From an uncultured beta proteobacterium (lineage in GTDB: Bacteria; Pseudomonadota; Gammaproteobacteria; Burkholderiales; Burkholderiaceae_C), in the NCBI GenBank assembly GCA_903938815.1, contig CAJAES010000107.1, forward strand, positions 55,116 to 119,115: a DNA stretch of 64,000 nt, in the 5' to 3' direction. A program made the position numbers and the translations under genes. Numbering within the stretch: the first letter of the stretch is position 1; each line of letters opens with the position of its first letter. The notes beneath the pieces were generated by a model that saw only the letters and a list, made by a program, of their open reading frames with translations, was not told where the DNA came from and made no database searches. Shown here in pieces: positions 1 to 7,519 of this stretch.

Positions 1-234
1 GGTCTGCGCGGCGTTCACCAGCACGCTGACCAGCACCTCGCAGTGCGCAGCCAGTTCGGCCGGGTTGGCGCAAGCCACCCCGCCTTCGGCGACAAAGGCC
101 TGTGTGGCTTCGGACCGCACGTCGCACACGTGCACCGTGTAGCCGGCGCGGCGCAGCGAGGCAGCCATGCCGCGGCCCATGGCGCCAAGGCCGATCACGC
201 CGATATTGCCGATATTGCCGGGCAGCTCATTCAT
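1..234 (-). CDS. NAD-binding hydroxyacid dehydrogenase, N-terminal part (threonate dehydrogenase-like)
   Basis: Only the first 78 codons are inside the window; the gene runs off the left edge. The translation opens with a Rossmann dinucleotide-binding loop (IGVIGLGAMGRGMA, about residues 11-24), the signature of the 6-phosphogluconate / 3-hydroxyisobutyrate dehydrogenase superfamily, followed by a second beta strand ending in VCDVR. Members next to a FadR-type regulator are often L-threonate or related four-carbon acid-sugar dehydrogenases (LtnD), so oxidation of a small hydroxyacid with NAD is the likely role; the exact substrate is inferred from context only. The start chosen is the ATG at 234; a second Met codon is not nearby. 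Expression is probably controlled by the regulator encoded just upstream on the same strand. Confidence 0.8.
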   Translation of the reverse strand, partial: MNELPGNIGNIGVIGLGAMGRGMAASLRRAGYTVHVCDVRSEATQAFVAEGGVACANPAELAAHCEVLVSVLVNAAQT

Positions 235-268
235 GTCAGGTGGGTCCTTGCTGGTTCGACGGGTCGCG

Positions 269-412
269 TCACTTGAAGCCCAGTGCGCCTGGGGCGAAAA
301 CCTGGCACTTGATGGGGCCCTTGGCGCCTTCGTTCATCTCGTCGCGGAACCCGTTGGCGCACACATCATGATGCGAGCTCTTGCCCGATTGGTCATGTCG
401 TGTGGTTGTCAT
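269..412 (-). CDS. possible 47-residue small protein, unknown
   Basis: A short open frame fills most of the gap between the regulator gene and the dehydrogenase gene, on the same strand as both. It begins at an ATG lying inside the operator-like palindrome at 406-416, and its C-terminal half (after residue 17) uses codons like the neighbouring genes; it has two Cys residues (18 and 36) and no membrane segment. There is no clear Shine-Dalgarno sequence, and the start codon overlaps the presumed operator, which argues against translation from this ATG. It could instead be a decayed remnant of a longer gene. I do not recognise the product. Confidence 0.22.
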   Translation of the reverse strand: MTTTRHDQSGKSSHHDVCANGFRDEMNEGAKGPIKCQVFAPGALGFK

Positions 413-416
413 ACAA
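406..416. promoter_or_regulatory. FadR-family operator-like palindrome
   Basis: The 11-mer TTGTCATACAA is an inverted repeat (TTGT / ACAA around CAT) that fits the TNGTNNNACNA pattern known for the FadR subfamily of GntR regulators. It lies upstream of the dehydrogenase gene and downstream of the regulator gene, a suitable position for control of the dehydrogenase promoter. Binding is inferred, not shown. Confidence 0.45.
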
Positions 417-465
417 ATTGTGCGAAGGCCCTGCCGGACTGGCTACCGGGGTTTCCCCGCGGCGG

Positions 466-1239
466 TCAGCGGCCGAGGTCGTCGCGCAGGCGCTCTGCCA
501 TGGCGCGACCCTGGCTGTTCCAGAAGGCCGGATCGGCGCGGCCGATGCGCTCTGCCGCATTCACCATGTGCGTGGCTGCCGCCAGGCGGGCCGCTGCCAC
601 GTCTTGCGCCTCGATGGCGGCCACCACGGCCAGGTGTTCGTGGCGCACGGCCTCTTCCAGGTCCGCGCGGGTGGCTTCGTTGGCACGGGTCACGCGGGTG
701 GCGTCCAGCAGGAAGCGATTCAGGTAGGCCAGCGTGTTCAGCAGAAACGGGTTTTCGGCGGCTTGCGCGATGGCGGCGTGGAAGGCCACGTCTTCGGCGA
801 CACCATCGCCACCCAGAGCCACGGCCTTGTCCAGCGCCAGCACCGCGGCCCTGATCCGCTGCAGGCCCTTGCGGCTGCGCCGCGCCGCCGCCAGGCCGGC
901 CGATTCGGCTTCCAGGGCGCGGCGCACCTCCACCATCTGGATCACTGCCTTCAGTGAACCGTCGGGCGTGAGCAGCAGGCTGCTGTCGTCGGTGGCTGCG
1001 GCCTCGCGCACGAAAGCGCCCGAGCCCTGCCGCGTGGCGATGAGGCCCAGCGTGCGCAATTGCGACAAGGCTTCCCGCACCACGGTGCGGCTGACGCCGA
1101 AGCGTTCGACCAATGCGCCCTCGGTGGGGATCTTCTCGCCCGCCCGCCACTGACCGTCGCGGATGGCCGCGGCCAACGCATCGGCCAGTTGCTCGGACAG
1201 CCGGGTGCCCACGCGCAGCGCGGGCATCTGGTCGAGCAT
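466..1239 (-). CDS. FadR-family (GntR) transcriptional regulator
   Basis: 257 residues, typical for the FCD-type GntR family. Residues about 10-75 form the winged helix-turn-helix: the stretch LADALAAAIRDGQWRAGEKI, then ERFGVSRTVVREALSQLRTLGLI, is the standard GntR signature. The remaining about 150 residues are an all-alpha FCD ligand domain; the His in FHAAIAQA and the late His in ATHMVNAA are placed like its metal-binding residues. Regulators of this type usually repress a nearby acid-sugar or hydroxyacid catabolic operon and release DNA when a small carboxylate binds. The start is the ATG at 1239; an ATG four codons later is possible. Two operator-like palindromes, one upstream of this gene and one upstream of the dehydrogenase, suggest autoregulation and control of the adjacent operon. 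Confidence 0.9.
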   Translation of the reverse strand: MLDQMPALRVGTRLSEQLADALAAAIRDGQWRAGEKIPTEGALVERFGVSRTVVREALSQLRTLGLIATRQGSGAFVREAAATDDSSLLLTPDGSLKAVIQMVEVRRALEAESAGLAAARRSRKGLQRIRAAVLALDKAVALGGDGVAEDVAFHAAIAQAAENPFLLNTLAYLNRFLLDATRVTRANEATRADLEEAVRHEHLAVVAAIEAQDVAAARLAAATHMVNAAERIGRADPAFWNSQGRAMAERLRDDLGR

Positions 1240-1283
1240 GGAATTCGTGGGTGAGGCCGGCACGTTGGCGGTCGAGTCAAAAG

Positions 1284-1294
1284 CTGTACGACAA
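1284..1294. promoter_or_regulatory. second FadR-family operator-like site
   Basis: CTGTACGACAA matches the TNGTNNNACNA pattern at all but one position and lies about 45 bases upstream of the regulator's own start codon, where it could mediate autoregulation. The rest of the 221-base gap between the regulator start and the patatin gene stop shows nothing else I can support. Confidence 0.35.
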
Positions 1295-1460
1295 GAGTAC
1301 CACTCGCCCCCGCCGCGCGCGCTCGAGCCGCTGTCTGCATCACGCCGCCGCCCCGGCCCATGCCAACGTCGGCATTGCCTCGGCGGTGCCTGACTGGCTG
1401 TACTGCAGGCGCTGCACCGCGCGCTGGCCCGGCACCGGCCTGCGCGCGAAATCCTGGCCC

Positions 1461-3650
1461 TCAGGGCGTGCCGAGGAACAGATAGGCGTTGGAATTGCCG
1501 CTGGTGGAGTGCCCGAAGCCCAGGTAGACCGGGCCGAAGGGCGTCTCGCCGCCCAGGTACACCGTGACGGAGTCGAGCAGTCCCTTGCGCTGTGTCTCGG
1601 TGTAGGCGTCGCTCACGCGCGCCACCTCCAGCGCCAGGCCCAGACGCATGTCGCCGCGCAGGCCCAGCGGCAGCCGGCCGATGATGCGCTCGCCGCGGAT
1701 GTGGCCGTAGCGCACGCCGTCGGCCACCAGTTGCCCGCGCGCGAAGCCCGACAGGTTCAGGAATCCGCCGAGCATCGGCGCGTCCACCACCGGCGCCGTC
1801 CCGAGCGGCGAGCCCACGATCAGCGCCCGCGCGCCGAACACGGTGGAACCCCAGGAATAGGCGCCCCTCAGGTCGGCCGAGAGCTGCGCCCAGTCGCCGC
1901 GCCGCGAGTGCTGGTATCGCACCTGGGCTGCCCAGCCGTCGGTGGGGAAGTGCAGCCGGTTGAGCTGGTCGAGTTCCAGCTCGACGATCGGCCCGCCTTC
2001 GTACTCGGCGTTCGCGGAGACGAGCGGGGGACCCGTCTCGATGTCGACCCGGGTCACCGACTCGCGCCAGCCGACACGCACCTGGCCGAGGAGATTCAGG
2101 TTCATGCCGGCCGAGACTTCCGCCATCGATCGGAAGACCTGCAACTGGGTCAGGCGCTCGCCGCCCTGCCAGAGGTCGCGGCGCGACCACCCGCTGGCCA
2201 GGTCGACCTGGCCGAACCAGCGGTGCGCCGTGTCCAGCGGCTGGTGCCACTGCAGTTCCAGGCCCGTGCGGCTGCCGAGGTCCACGTTGGCCAGCAGCTC
2301 GCCACCCAGGCGGTTGATCCATGTCTTCTGGTAGGCCGCGCGCAGCGCATAGGTGGAGCCTTGGCTGAAGGTGGTGTCCAGGTTCAGCGCGAATCGCAGG
2401 TAGTCGGGCCCCCATCCCTTTTCCACCGGCGTCACGCGCAGCACGCGCTTGTCGCGCAGCGTGAGCAGGCTGTAGTCGACGCTCTCGTACCAGCCGTCAC
2501 CGTAGACGCGAAGGAGGTCGCGGTTCAGCGCCGCGGTGTCCAGCGGTTCGCCCAGCGGCTGGGCCACGTAGCGCGCCACCACCTCGGGCTGCACGCGGGT
2601 CATGCCCTCGATCCGGATCTCGTCCACGCGCGGCGCGCCGTCGCGCTCGCCGCGCAGCGCCAGCATGCGCTCCTGCCAGGCGGTGTTGCCGACCGAATAG
2701 CCCGCCAGCGCGTAGGCCACCCATTCGGCCGCCTCCTTGCCGCGCGCGGCCGTGGTCTCGAAGCGCGCGAAATCGCTCGCCGAGATGCCATCGAGCACCG
2801 GCTTGATGTAGATGTCGCCCGGCTTCAGCCGCTGCAGCGACAGGGTCACGTTCTGCTCGGTCAGCAAGGCCACCATCTGGGCCGAGATCGTCAGGAGGGA
2901 GCCCACCTCCGACGCCGGCAGCAGCGGCGAGCCCACGTTCACGGCGATCACGATGTCGGCGTCGCAGCGCTCCCGGATCTCGCGGATCGGCACGTTGTCC
3001 ACCAGACCGCCATCGACGAGCTTGCGGCCGTCGAACTCCAGCGGCGCCACCAGGCCGGGCACCGACATGCTGGCCCGCATGGCCTGCGTGAGGCTGCCGT
3101 CCCGGAACACGACACGCTCGCCGGTGCCGATGTCCGTGGCCACGATGGACAGCTTCATCGGCAGCGACTCGATGCTGCGTTCGCCGCGGTCGGCCCGCAC
3201 CAGCTGGTTGATGAAGAGCTTGATCTTCTGGCCCGACACCGCGCCCGGGGGGTAGGTGATGCCGTCTTCGGTGACACCGGTCTCGCTGCCCGGCAGGTAG
3301 CGCTGCAGCAGGCGCTTGTTGCGGTAGTTGAGCTCGGAGTAGTCGGGGTTGTCCTGGAACATGTCGTTCCAGTTGGCGGCCGCCATCGCGCGGCGCATCT
3401 CTGCGGGCGCGACGCCGGCGGCCCAGGCGCCGGCCACCAACGCCCCGAAGCTGGTGCCGGCCACGCAGTCCACCGGCACCTTCAGGCGCTCCAGGACCTC
3501 CAGCACGCCGATGTGCGCCGCACCGCGCGCCCCGCCGCCGCCCAGCACGAGGCCGATCCGCGGGCGGTCGGCCGCCTGGGCGGCCCCCGCCAGCATGGCA
3601 AGCAGGCACACGGACAGGCGCGCCGCATGGGCGCTCAGCGATGATCTCAT
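1461..3650 (-). CDS. patatin-like phospholipase with POTRA and beta-barrel domain (type Vd autotransporter, PlpD-like)
   Basis: 729 residues. A signal peptide (about residues 1-27, ending AGAAQA) is followed by a patatin domain: the oxyanion loop GGGGARG near residue 37, nucleophile elbow GTSFG with Ser67, and the DGG motif with Asp213 form the expected Ser/Asp dyad. Around residues 325-390 a single POTRA-like segment (RVDEIRIEGMTRVQPEVVAR) precedes a C-terminal region of alternating strands typical of a 16-stranded Omp85/BamA-like barrel. This architecture matches Pseudomonas PlpD, an autosecreted lipase of the type Vd pathway. The likely role is a surface or released phospholipase. It ends 19 bases downstream on its own strand from the AAA+ ATPase gene's stop and may be read with it. 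Confidence 0.92.
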   Translation of the reverse strand: MRSSLSAHAARLSVCLLAMLAGAAQAADRPRIGLVLGGGGARGAAHIGVLEVLERLKVPVDCVAGTSFGALVAGAWAAGVAPAEMRRAMAAANWNDMFQDNPDYSELNYRNKRLLQRYLPGSETGVTEDGITYPPGAVSGQKIKLFINQLVRADRGERSIESLPMKLSIVATDIGTGERVVFRDGSLTQAMRASMSVPGLVAPLEFDGRKLVDGGLVDNVPIREIRERCDADIVIAVNVGSPLLPASEVGSLLTISAQMVALLTEQNVTLSLQRLKPGDIYIKPVLDGISASDFARFETTAARGKEAAEWVAYALAGYSVGNTAWQERMLALRGERDGAPRVDEIRIEGMTRVQPEVVARYVAQPLGEPLDTAALNRDLLRVYGDGWYESVDYSLLTLRDKRVLRVTPVEKGWGPDYLRFALNLDTTFSQGSTYALRAAYQKTWINRLGGELLANVDLGSRTGLELQWHQPLDTAHRWFGQVDLASGWSRRDLWQGGERLTQLQVFRSMAEVSAGMNLNLLGQVRVGWRESVTRVDIETGPPLVSANAEYEGGPIVELELDQLNRLHFPTDGWAAQVRYQHSRRGDWAQLSADLRGAYSWGSTVFGARALIVGSPLGTAPVVDAPMLGGFLNLSGFARGQLVADGVRYGHIRGERIIGRLPLGLRGDMRLGLALEVARVSDAYTETQRKGLLDSVTVYLGGETPFGPVYLGFGHSTSGNSNAYLFLGTP

Positions 3651-3669
3651 CGCCCGGGATTGTGGGGGC

Positions 3670-4665
3670 TTACTGCAGGAAACCGATGCTCGTGCGCTTT
3701 CCGTGGGGGTCGGGCAGGTCGCCGGGCTCGACGGTGGCGCGGCCCGCCAGACGGGCGTTGCCGAAGGCCGTCATCCAGGCACGGCGCATCTCGCGCGGCG
3801 CCATCTCCCCGATGCGCTCGAGGACGGACTCCGTGGGTTCGGGGTCGAAGCGGCGCCCCCAGTCGTGCGTGCTCCGGATCGATGCATACAGCCGGCCGGC
3901 GATGGTGCGCGCCGCATCGCGATCGGGCATGTGCACCTCGAACACGTTCATCCGGTTCAGGATGGGGTCCGGAATGCATCGCTCGTCGTTCGCGGTGGCC
4001 ACCCAGATCACCTGGCTCGCATCGATGGCGACCTCGGCGAACTCGTCGGTGAAGGACTGCGCGGTGTCGTGCTCGAGCAGGCTGTAGAGCGCGCCCAGGG
4101 GGTCGTAGGCGTGCTCGCCGCGGGCCTTGTCGATCTCGTCGACCACCATCACCGGGTTGGCGTACTGGCCGTCCACCAGGGTCTCGAAGACCTTGCCCGG
4201 GCGCGCGCCCTTCCATTGCGACGACGCGCCGCTGAGCACCCAGCCGGCGGTCAGGCTGCTCATCGAGATGAACCCGAGGCCCGTGCCCAGCAGCTGTGCC
4301 ACCTCGCGTGCGAAGTGCGTCTTGCCCACGCCCGGCGGGCCCAGCAGCAGCATCGGCGTGATCTCGAGCGCGTCACGGCTGTCCTGGCACAGCGCCAGCT
4401 GGCGCCGGAGATCGTCGAGCACCCCACGGAAGTTGGGCAGCTCGTCGTAGAGGTGCTCCATGGCCGGCAGGCCGCTCGGCTTGACCTGGAAGCGGTCGGG
4501 GCCCTTCTCGAGCATGCGTTCGTAGGTGCTTCGCAAGCTCTCGTGGTCCTTCGGCGGCAGCTTGTCCAGCCGCTTCTCGACATCGCCCGGCCGGTAGACC
4601 GTGCGCATCTGCGCGATGGGGATGTTCCCGCGCTGCAGGGGAATCAGATCCTTCGAACTGCTCAT
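3670..4665 (-). CDS. stand-alone Lon-like AAA+ ATPase lacking a protease domain
   Basis: 331 residues from the ATG at 4665, which has a good ribosome site (GAAGGAG, six bases upstream); an earlier in-frame start twelve codons upstream lacks one. Walker A is GPPGVGKT (residues 109-116) and Walker B VMVVDEIDK (172-180), followed by a sensor-1 type VATAND and a sensor-2 region with PREMRRA. The core most resembles the AAA+ module of Lon protease (RPGK-type loop, DPLGALYSLLEHD, FTDEF, IPDPILNRM), but there is no Lon N-domain and no Ser-Lys protease domain. Function is not known to me; remodelling of a protein partner is the general expectation. It lies downstream of the type II secretion operon on the same strand, 202 bases after gspF. 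Confidence 0.8.
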   Translation of the reverse strand: MSSSKDLIPLQRGNIPIAQMRTVYRPGDVEKRLDKLPPKDHESLRSTYERMLEKGPDRFQVKPSGLPAMEHLYDELPNFRGVLDDLRRQLALCQDSRDALEITPMLLLGPPGVGKTHFAREVAQLLGTGLGFISMSSLTAGWVLSGASSQWKGARPGKVFETLVDGQYANPVMVVDEIDKARGEHAYDPLGALYSLLEHDTAQSFTDEFAEVAIDASQVIWVATANDERCIPDPILNRMNVFEVHMPDRDAARTIAGRLYASIRSTHDWGRRFDPEPTESVLERIGEMAPREMRRAWMTAFGNARLAGRATVEPGDLPDPHGKRTSIGFLQ

Positions 4666-4867
4666 CGATGCTCCTTCGCCGGGGATGGAACCTGTCTGCA
4701 TTCAAGCAAGAAGATTGCCATGCCCAGGCGCGGAACAGCACCCGGGAGATACCGCAGTTGGGGGCTTGGAATCAGCAGCCGTCATCCGCGACTGCCAACG
4801 GTAATCGGACGGGAGGCACGGCCTGCGTGCGCGCGTGTCGGCGCGTTTGCTGGCGCCTGTGCCGGCC

Positions 4868-6085
4868 CTACTTGACCCAGGTGTTGAGCTGGATGATGGG
4901 CAGCAGCACCGCGAGCACGATGATCAGCACGATCACGCCCATGGCCACCACCAGCAACGGCTCGAGCAGGGTGGCCAGCGCCATCGCGCGGCGCTGCACC
5001 TCGGCCGAGAGCTGCGTCGCGGCGCGTTGCAGCATCAGCGGCAGCGTTCCGGTCTGCTCGCCCAGGCGCGCGAACATCGGCAACAGGCCGGGAAAGCGTT
5101 TCTTCGATGCCAGCGCCGAGGCCAGCGGCGCGCCTTCGCGCACCTGCACCAGCGCGTCCAGCGCATCGGCGCGCATCGCACGGTTTCCCAGGGTCTCGGC
5201 GGCCGCCTGAAGCGCCTTCAGGATGGGCACGCCGGCTGCCGCCAGCATGGCCAGCGTGCTGCCGAAGCGTGCAGCGTTGTAGCCCCGCGTGAGGCGGCCG
5301 AACAGCGGCAGACGCAGGAAGAAGGCATCGCTGCGCTCGCGGAAGGCCTCGCCGCGGCGCAGCACCACGAAGCTCGCCGCGCCGCCCGCGCCTGCCAGCA
5401 GCGCCAGCCAGCCCCACTGCCGCACGAAACCGGAGAACGCCAGCAGCGCCACCGTCAGGAAGGGCAGGGCGCGCTTGGAGCTCGTGAACACGTTGGCCAC
5501 CTGCGGCACCACGTAAGTGACCAGGAACACCACGATCAGCACCGCCACCACCGAGATGATGGCCGGGTAGAGCATCGCGCCCAGCAGCTTGGCGCGCAGC
5601 GCCTGTCGCTCTTCCAGGTCGTCGGCCAGCGACTCGAGCACTGGGCCGAGCGCGCCGCTGGCCTCGCCGGCCGCAACGACCGCGCGGTAGACATCATCGA
5701 ACTCGCGCGGCGCCGAGGCCAGCGCGCGCGCGAACGGGCTGCCCGCGTTGACCTCGCTCTTCAGGTGCGCGATCAGCTCGCGCTGCGCGGGCGCTTCCGC
5801 CTCGTCGGTCAGGGCCGTCAGCGCGCGCTCCAGCGGCAGGCCCGAGCCCACCAGCCCGGCCAGCTGCCGTGTCCAGACGGACAGCGTGGTGGCCGAGAAC
5901 ACGCGCCGCGTGAAGCGCGTGCCGCTGCCGCCGTCCGTGGCGGCGCTGGCCACCGGGGCGAGCTCCATCGGCACCAGGCCCTGGGCGCGGATCTGCGCGC
6001 GCGCGGCCTTGGCGTTGTCGGCTTCGACGAGGCCGCTGCGGGTCTTGCCGGCGGCGTCGAGCGCTTCGTAGCGGTAGGCGGGCAT
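4868..6085 (-). CDS. gspF: type II secretion inner-membrane platform protein GspF
   Basis: 405 residues, the usual length. It begins MPAYRYEALDAAGK, the standard GspF opening, and has two T2SSF repeats, each a cytoplasmic helical bundle: one starting near residue 70 (FTRRVFSATTLSVWTRQLA) and one near 270, with hydrophobic segments near 170-190, 215-240 and a strong C-terminal one (GVIVLIIVLAVLLPIIQL). GspF is the polytopic inner-membrane core around which the pseudopilus is assembled and which contacts the GspE ATPase. It is the last gene of the eleven-gene minus-strand operon, 11 bases after gspE. Confidence 0.97.
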   Translation of the reverse strand: MPAYRYEALDAAGKTRSGLVEADNAKAARAQIRAQGLVPMELAPVASAATDGGSGTRFTRRVFSATTLSVWTRQLAGLVGSGLPLERALTALTDEAEAPAQRELIAHLKSEVNAGSPFARALASAPREFDDVYRAVVAAGEASGALGPVLESLADDLEERQALRAKLLGAMLYPAIISVVAVLIVVFLVTYVVPQVANVFTSSKRALPFLTVALLAFSGFVRQWGWLALLAGAGGAASFVVLRRGEAFRERSDAFFLRLPLFGRLTRGYNAARFGSTLAMLAAAGVPILKALQAAAETLGNRAMRADALDALVQVREGAPLASALASKKRFPGLLPMFARLGEQTGTLPLMLQRAATQLSAEVQRRAMALATLLEPLLVVAMGVIVLIIVLAVLLPIIQLNTWVK

Positions 6086-6096
6086 CGTCTAGCGCG

Positions 6097-7518
6097 TCAT
6101 TCCCGCGTCACGCGCAGCACTTCCTCGGGCGAGGTGATGCCGCTGTCGATCAGCCGCTGGCCGTCCTCCCGCATCGAGCACAGCCCGGCGGCGCGCGCGC
6201 CGGCCAGCAGGTCGTTCTCAGGGGCCTGGTTGTGGATCAGCGCCTGCAGCCCTGCGTCCACCACCATCAGTTCGTACACGCCGGTGCGGCCCTTGTAGCC
6301 TGTCATGCCGCAATGGGTGCAGCCCACCGGGTGCCAGTGGCCATTTTCGCCTTCGCGCTTGCAGTGCGGGCAGAGCTTGCGCACCAGCCGCTGCGCCAGC
6401 ACGCCCAGAAGGCTGGAGCTGAGCAGGAAGGGCTCCACGCCCATGTCCACCAGCCGCGTGACGGCGCTGGGCGCGTCGTTCGTGTGCAGCGTGGCCAGCA
6501 CGAGGTGGCCCGTCAGCGAGGCCTGGATGGCGATCTGCGCCGTCTCGTAGTCGCGGATCTCGCCGATCATGATGACGTCCGGGTCCTGGCGCAGGATGGC
6601 GCGCAGCGCCTTCGCGAACGTGAGGTCGATCTTCGGGTTCACCTGCGTCTGCCCGATGCCGGACAGCTCGTACTCCACCGGGTCCTCGACCGTCAGCACG
6701 TTGGTGGTGGCGGTGTCCACGCGGCCCAGCGACGCGTACAGCGTGGTCGTCTTGCCCGAGCCCGTGGGCCCGGTCACGAGGAGGATGCCGTGCGGCTGCT
6801 GGATCTGGCGCTCGAATGCGGTGAGCACGTCGCCGCTCATGCCCAGGCCTTCGAGCGTGAACTTCGATTCGGACTTGTCCAGCAGGCGCAGCACCGCGCG
6901 TTCGCCGTGCGACGAGGGCAGGGTCGAGACGCGGACGTCGATCGCCCGGCCTCCGATGCGCAGGCTGATGCGGCCGTCCTGCGGCAGGCGCTTCTCGGCG
7001 ATGTCGAGCTCGGCCATGATCTTCAGCCGCGAGATCATCGCCGCGTGCAGCGCCTTGTTGGGCTGCACCACCTCGCGCAGCGTGCCGTCCACGCGGAATC
7101 GCACCGAGCTGCTGCGCTCGTAGGGCTCGATGTGGATGTCGCTCGCGCCGTCCTTCGCGGCCTGGGTGAGCAGCGCGTTCAGCATGCGGATGATGGGCGC
7201 GTCGTCGGCGGCCTCCAGCAGGTCCTCCACCGCCGGCAGCTCCTGCATCATGCGGCTCAGGTCGACGCCGCTCTCCACCTCGCCGATGACGGCGGCGGCG
7301 CTGCTCTCGCCGCCCGCATAGGCCGCGGCGATGCGTTGCGCCAGCGTGGACTCGGCTTCATGCTCCTGGCGCGCGACGGCGAACAGGCGTCCCACCTCGG
7401 ACAGCGCCGCCAGGGGCGTGGTCTCGGCGGCCCACAGCACGAGCTCGCGGCCGTCGTCCTCGAGCAGCAGCACATTCGCCTTCGCGAACGTGTAGGGCAG
7501 CGGGTGGCGCGCGCCCAT
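6097..7518 (-). CDS. gspE: type II secretion ATPase GspE
   Basis: 473 residues, slightly short for the family because the N-terminal domain is compact. The N2/CTD ATPase shows Walker A GPTGSGKT (residues 250-257), Asp box EDPVEYEL, Walker B region with RQDPDVIMIGEIRD, His box GHLVLATLHTND, and arginine-rich loops. A four-cysteine zinc element (CPHC...CTHC) follows near residue 400, characteristic of GspE and PilB. The enzyme is the cytoplasmic motor that drives pseudopilus extension and docks on GspL and GspF. It starts one base downstream of the gspD stop codon, implying translational coupling. Confidence 0.97.
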   Translation of the reverse strand: MGARHPLPYTFAKANVLLLEDDGRELVLWAAETTPLAALSEVGRLFAVARQEHEAESTLAQRIAAAYAGGESSAAAVIGEVESGVDLSRMMQELPAVEDLLEAADDAPIIRMLNALLTQAAKDGASDIHIEPYERSSSVRFRVDGTLREVVQPNKALHAAMISRLKIMAELDIAEKRLPQDGRISLRIGGRAIDVRVSTLPSSHGERAVLRLLDKSESKFTLEGLGMSGDVLTAFERQIQQPHGILLVTGPTGSGKTTTLYASLGRVDTATTNVLTVEDPVEYELSGIGQTQVNPKIDLTFAKALRAILRQDPDVIMIGEIRDYETAQIAIQASLTGHLVLATLHTNDAPSAVTRLVDMGVEPFLLSSSLLGVLAQRLVRKLCPHCKREGENGHWHPVGCTHCGMTGYKGRTGVYELMVVDAGLQALIHNQAPENDLLAGARAAGLCSMREDGQRLIDSGITSPEEVLRVTRE

Positions 7519-7519
7519 G

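Noticed and set aside
1113..3644. Very long open frame on the plus strand opposite the patatin gene
   Set aside because: Composition is Arg/Ala/His-rich antisense translation of a high-GC gene; the minus-strand frame has clear domains and motifs.
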